This document shows positions 44,087 through 45,654 of a DNA stretch of 45,654 bases, one piece after another. Position 1 is the stretch's first letter; every line of letters starts with the position of its first letter. The translations under genes were made by a program, and so were the position numbers. The notes under the pieces were generated by a model. That model saw only the letters and a program-made list of their open reading frames with translations, searched no databases and was not told the origin of the DNA. This DNA comes from Acidobacteriota bacterium (GTDB lineage Bacteria; Acidobacteriota; Thermoanaerobaculia; Multivoradales; JAHZIX01), in contig JAXHTF010000034.1 of the NCBI GenBank assembly GCA_034211275.1, forward strand, positions 1 to 45,654, given 5' to 3'.

Positions 44087-44986
44087 TTATATATCGAGCA
44101 TATCTAATTTACTCTTCAGAGGTTCGTAGGAGTGCTCGGGCCGGACGCCCGCCTCCAGAACGTCTCGCAAATTAAGGAAGTAGGGCTCAACGCCTATATC
44201 CTCTCGGAACATCAGATTCCGGCTCACCTCAAAAGCGGTGAAGAAGTCGGAGGGAGCCACCGCAGCGTCTCGCATGGTCTGGACGACGGAATCGGCCACA
44301 CCCTGAGCAGAAGAGTCACCTGCCACCTCTGCGGCTCGTGTAACGTCTGCAATCAGTCCAGCGACGCGAATCGGTTCTACCTTTGTCACTATTGAGACAG
44401 TCTCGGTCGCCTGTAGCGCTGCTTTCATCAGCGGCACGGGAATCCTCCTAAATGAGAACAAACGCAGCACATCGGCCTTCTCGGTAGGGCTCAGCATTCC
44501 AAGCCCCTTGAACCGCGAAATCGCCTGAAGTTGCTTTTCTCGCTCCTCCCACTCATCGGCGCCCGCTGAAAGCACGGCAGCCTGCCGATAGATGTCTTCG
44601 ACCCGTGAAGCAAGACGAACACTGGACGAGAGGAAAGCTACTACGGAGAAGATGATCCAGATAGCTACAAAGGACAGGAAGTTCTTCAACGACCACTCGA
44701 CGGAATAGACGCTAAACAGTCCGGCGGCAAGGGCCAGAGCTGCCTCGCCGTAGTTCTTGGTGCTGAAATAGACCAGAAGGGCTACCGCGAGTACGAGGAA
44801 AAGGACCGTGGCTTGTCTGGTTTCTGACCATCGACCTACCAATGCAATGCCAGGGATAACGACGATCAAGAGGCAGCCGACCGCAGCCGGAGCCAGTTGA
44901 TAAGAACTCTTGATCACGGCCCCGAGCGAACGAAAGGCCTCGGAGAGGCTCTGACCCAACGCTCCCTTCTTGTTTGTCTTTGTCAC
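44087..44986 (-). CDS. Membrane protein of unknown function in an accessory patch
   Basis: 299 aa. Residues about 28-125 contain four hydrophobic segments (PAAVGCLLIVVIPGIALV, TVLFLVLAVALLVYFST, GEAALALAAGLFSVYS, FVAIWIIFSVVAFLSS); the rest is a soluble helical domain (SRVEDIYRQAAVLSAGADEW, EKADVLRLFSFRRIPVPLMK, VTRAAEVAGDSSAQGVADSV). I recognise no family. Base composition is more AT-rich than the window's backbone. It sits between two copies of a degenerate repeat, downstream of a peptidoglycan-binding-like gene on the same strand. Confidence 0.75.
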   Translation of the reverse strand: MTKTNKKGALGQSLSEAFRSLGAVIKSSYQLAPAAVGCLLIVVIPGIALVGRWSETRQATVLFLVLAVALLVYFSTKNYGEAALALAAGLFSVYSVEWSLKNFLSFVAIWIIFSVVAFLSSSVRLASRVEDIYRQAAVLSAGADEWEEREKQLQAISRFKGLGMLSPTEKADVLRLFSFRRIPVPLMKAALQATETVSIVTKVEPIRVAGLIADVTRAAEVAGDSSAQGVADSVVQTMRDAAVAPSDFFTAFEVSRNLMFREDIGVEPYFLNLRDVLEAGVRPEHSYEPLKSKLDMLDI

Positions 44987-45033
44987 GGAATCAACTCACT
45001 TGGTATCTCGATCCATATCCACTGATGTACAAC

Positions 45034-45076
45034 GGGCTCACCCTGAGCAGCGGCACAGCCGTCCGCCTCAAGGTGG
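45034..45076 (+). repeat. Degenerate 43-bp direct repeat, copy 2
   Basis: Starts GGGCTCACCCTGAGCAGCGG. It reads GLTLSSGTAVRLKV in the plus frame, preceded in frame by MYN. Same orientation as copy 1, with the 44087-44986 gene between. Confidence 0.65.
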
Positions 45077-45097
45077 GTTTTCTGCGCCCGTGCAGAT

Positions 45098-45556
45098 CTA
45101 TTCATCATTGGCCCCGTTGAGCACTCCGCACCTGTTGCGCTCTATTTCTCTTCGAATTCGCTCGATCGTATTTGGGCCTAGAATCCCGTCCACGTAGTCT
45201 AGTTTCGCAGAAGTCTGAAAGTCGGCTACAGCGCGGCATAGAGCGCATGTGACCTCGTCCGAGAACTCTTTCGCCTCTTCCTCGCTTCTTCGATAGAAAC
45301 CGAGAGCGTGTAGGTCTTTCTTGACCCCGGAAACTGACTCCCCCAAGCCTTCAAGGTGATGCTTCGTCAAAGCTTGCTGAACTTCGAGGCGGGCTGGCTC
45401 GGACACGTTCCCCAAGACAAGAGCAACGTCTTCCCAGACCTGCTCTCGCACGCGGTGCGCTTCACCAGTAACACTATAGATATCACCAGCGATGGTCCTT
45501 GTCGTGTGCTCCACTCTTTCCAGAGCCGACTCCACCTGATCGTTGCATAAACCCAC
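45098..45556 (-). CDS. Cytosolic protein with a peptidoglycan-binding-like C-terminal domain
   Basis: 152 aa from GTG 45556, the only usable start before an in-frame stop; support for this start is modest. No signal peptide. The N-terminal ~75 residues are helical/coiled (DQVESALERVEHTTRTIAGD, AHRVREQVWEDVALVLGNVS). Residues ~75-145 fit the PG_binding_1 pattern: KKDLHALGFYRR, VTCALCRAVADFQTSAKLDY, VDGILGPNTIERIRREI. In that fold 'VDGxxGpxT' is the hallmark. Lack of export makes a cell-wall role doubtful; cytosolic uses of this fold as an interaction module are plausible. Neighbours are an unknown membrane protein and an Mrr nuclease. Confidence 0.7.
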   Translation of the reverse strand: MGLCNDQVESALERVEHTTRTIAGDIYSVTGEAHRVREQVWEDVALVLGNVSEPARLEVQQALTKHHLEGLGESVSGVKKDLHALGFYRRSEEEAKEFSDEVTCALCRAVADFQTSAKLDYVDGILGPNTIERIRREIERNRCGVLNGANDE

Positions 45557-45562
45557 CCCAGA

Positions 45563-45654
45563 TCAAGCAGCTTCAAGCTGCCCGAGATACTCCACAAAAT
45601 CCTCTTGGACAGCCGGCCCCACGCCCAGCGTCAGCGTCAGGACTCCTTGAGGCC
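45563..45654 (-). CDS. 3' end of a gene continuing beyond the window
   Basis: A minus-strand frame open from the window edge to TGA at 45563-45565, ending GVLTLTLGVGPAVQEDFVEYL, then GQLEAA. About 29 residues are visible; composition is protein-like and the end lies 7 bp before the next gene's start, as in an operon. Too short to identify. Confidence 0.45.
   Translation of the reverse strand, partial: PQGVLTLTLGVGPAVQEDFVEYLGQLEAA

Overview
The window is a high-GC, gene-dense chromosomal segment from a Gram-negative, aerobically respiring bacterium. An alternative complex III (ACIII) operon, a cbb3 oxidase with a fused CcoN-CcoO subunit, a DUF4388 protein, alkaline-phosphatase-superfamily enzymes ending in an 'LxxLGYL' tail and very palindrome-rich spacers together suggest Acidobacteriota (Thermoanaerobaculia-like). 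That placement is inference from gene content. I see no rRNA, tRNA or CRISPR array.

Layout. 1-2.9 kb: a 3'-truncated secreted YD/RHS-repeat protein, a secreted PqqB-like metallo-beta-lactamase-fold protein, and a spacer with nine hairpin palindromes. 2.9-8.0 kb (minus strand): a membrane phosphodiesterase, a polyprenyl diphosphate synthase, an anti-sigma antagonist (STAS) with its HATPase kinase, a CPBP protease and a small unknown protein. 8.1-12.4 kb (plus strand): acyl-CoA dehydrogenase coupled to GlpX-type fructose-1,6-bisphosphatase, dCTP deaminase and a DUF4388 protein. 12.4-20.7 kb: XRE regulator, SpoIIE-type phosphatase, PBP4-like DacB, lipoprotein alpha/beta hydrolase, CNT nucleoside transporter, class-C-type serine hydrolase, a pair of tiny coupled genes and a GNAT. 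20.8-21.2 kb: REP-type palindromes around the remnant of a REP-associated/IS200-like transposase. 21.4-22.5 kb: a cysteine-rich secreted peptide and a two-helix membrane protein.

41.5-22.5 kb (minus strand) is the core of the window: one apparent 19-kb respiratory operon. Transcription order is ActA, ActB, ActC, ActD, ActE, ActF, a small anchored protein, a CoxB homologue, a CoxA homologue, CcoI, CcoS, CcoNO, CcoQ, CcoP, CcoG and a 41-residue FixH-like stub. Many joints are 4-nt stop/start overlaps. Quinol would be oxidised by ACIII and oxygen reduced by the cbb3 enzyme, whose six histidine ligands are all present. The CoxA/CoxB pair between them is clearly homologous to a caa3 oxidase but has lost its catalytic chemistry. 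CoxA keeps the two low-spin-heme histidines and one CuB histidine, but lacks the high-spin-heme histidine, the HH pair, and the Tyr and Glu of HPEVY. CoxB has both CuA cysteines replaced by serine and its CuA histidine by valine, yet keeps a cytochrome c domain. I read the pair as a catalytically dead 'pseudo-caa3' that may connect ACIII to cbb3; this is the best candidate here for an undescribed system.

41.8-43.0 kb carries a divergent FixH/YtkA-like copper protein and a TauE/SafE-family membrane protein, probably for oxidase copper supply. 43.0-45.65 kb looks like an accessory patch with a visibly more AT-rich stretch: an Mrr-type endonuclease, a membrane protein of unknown function flanked by a degenerate direct repeat, a cytosolic protein with a peptidoglycan-binding-like fold, and the 3' end of a further gene.

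A recurring oddity is short tandem repeats of 16-17 bp (never a multiple of 3) at gene junctions. In three cases (ends of CcoG, CcoP and ActA) each unit carries its own stop codon, so termination is guaranteed in all frames; in a fourth the units carry a copied start codon.
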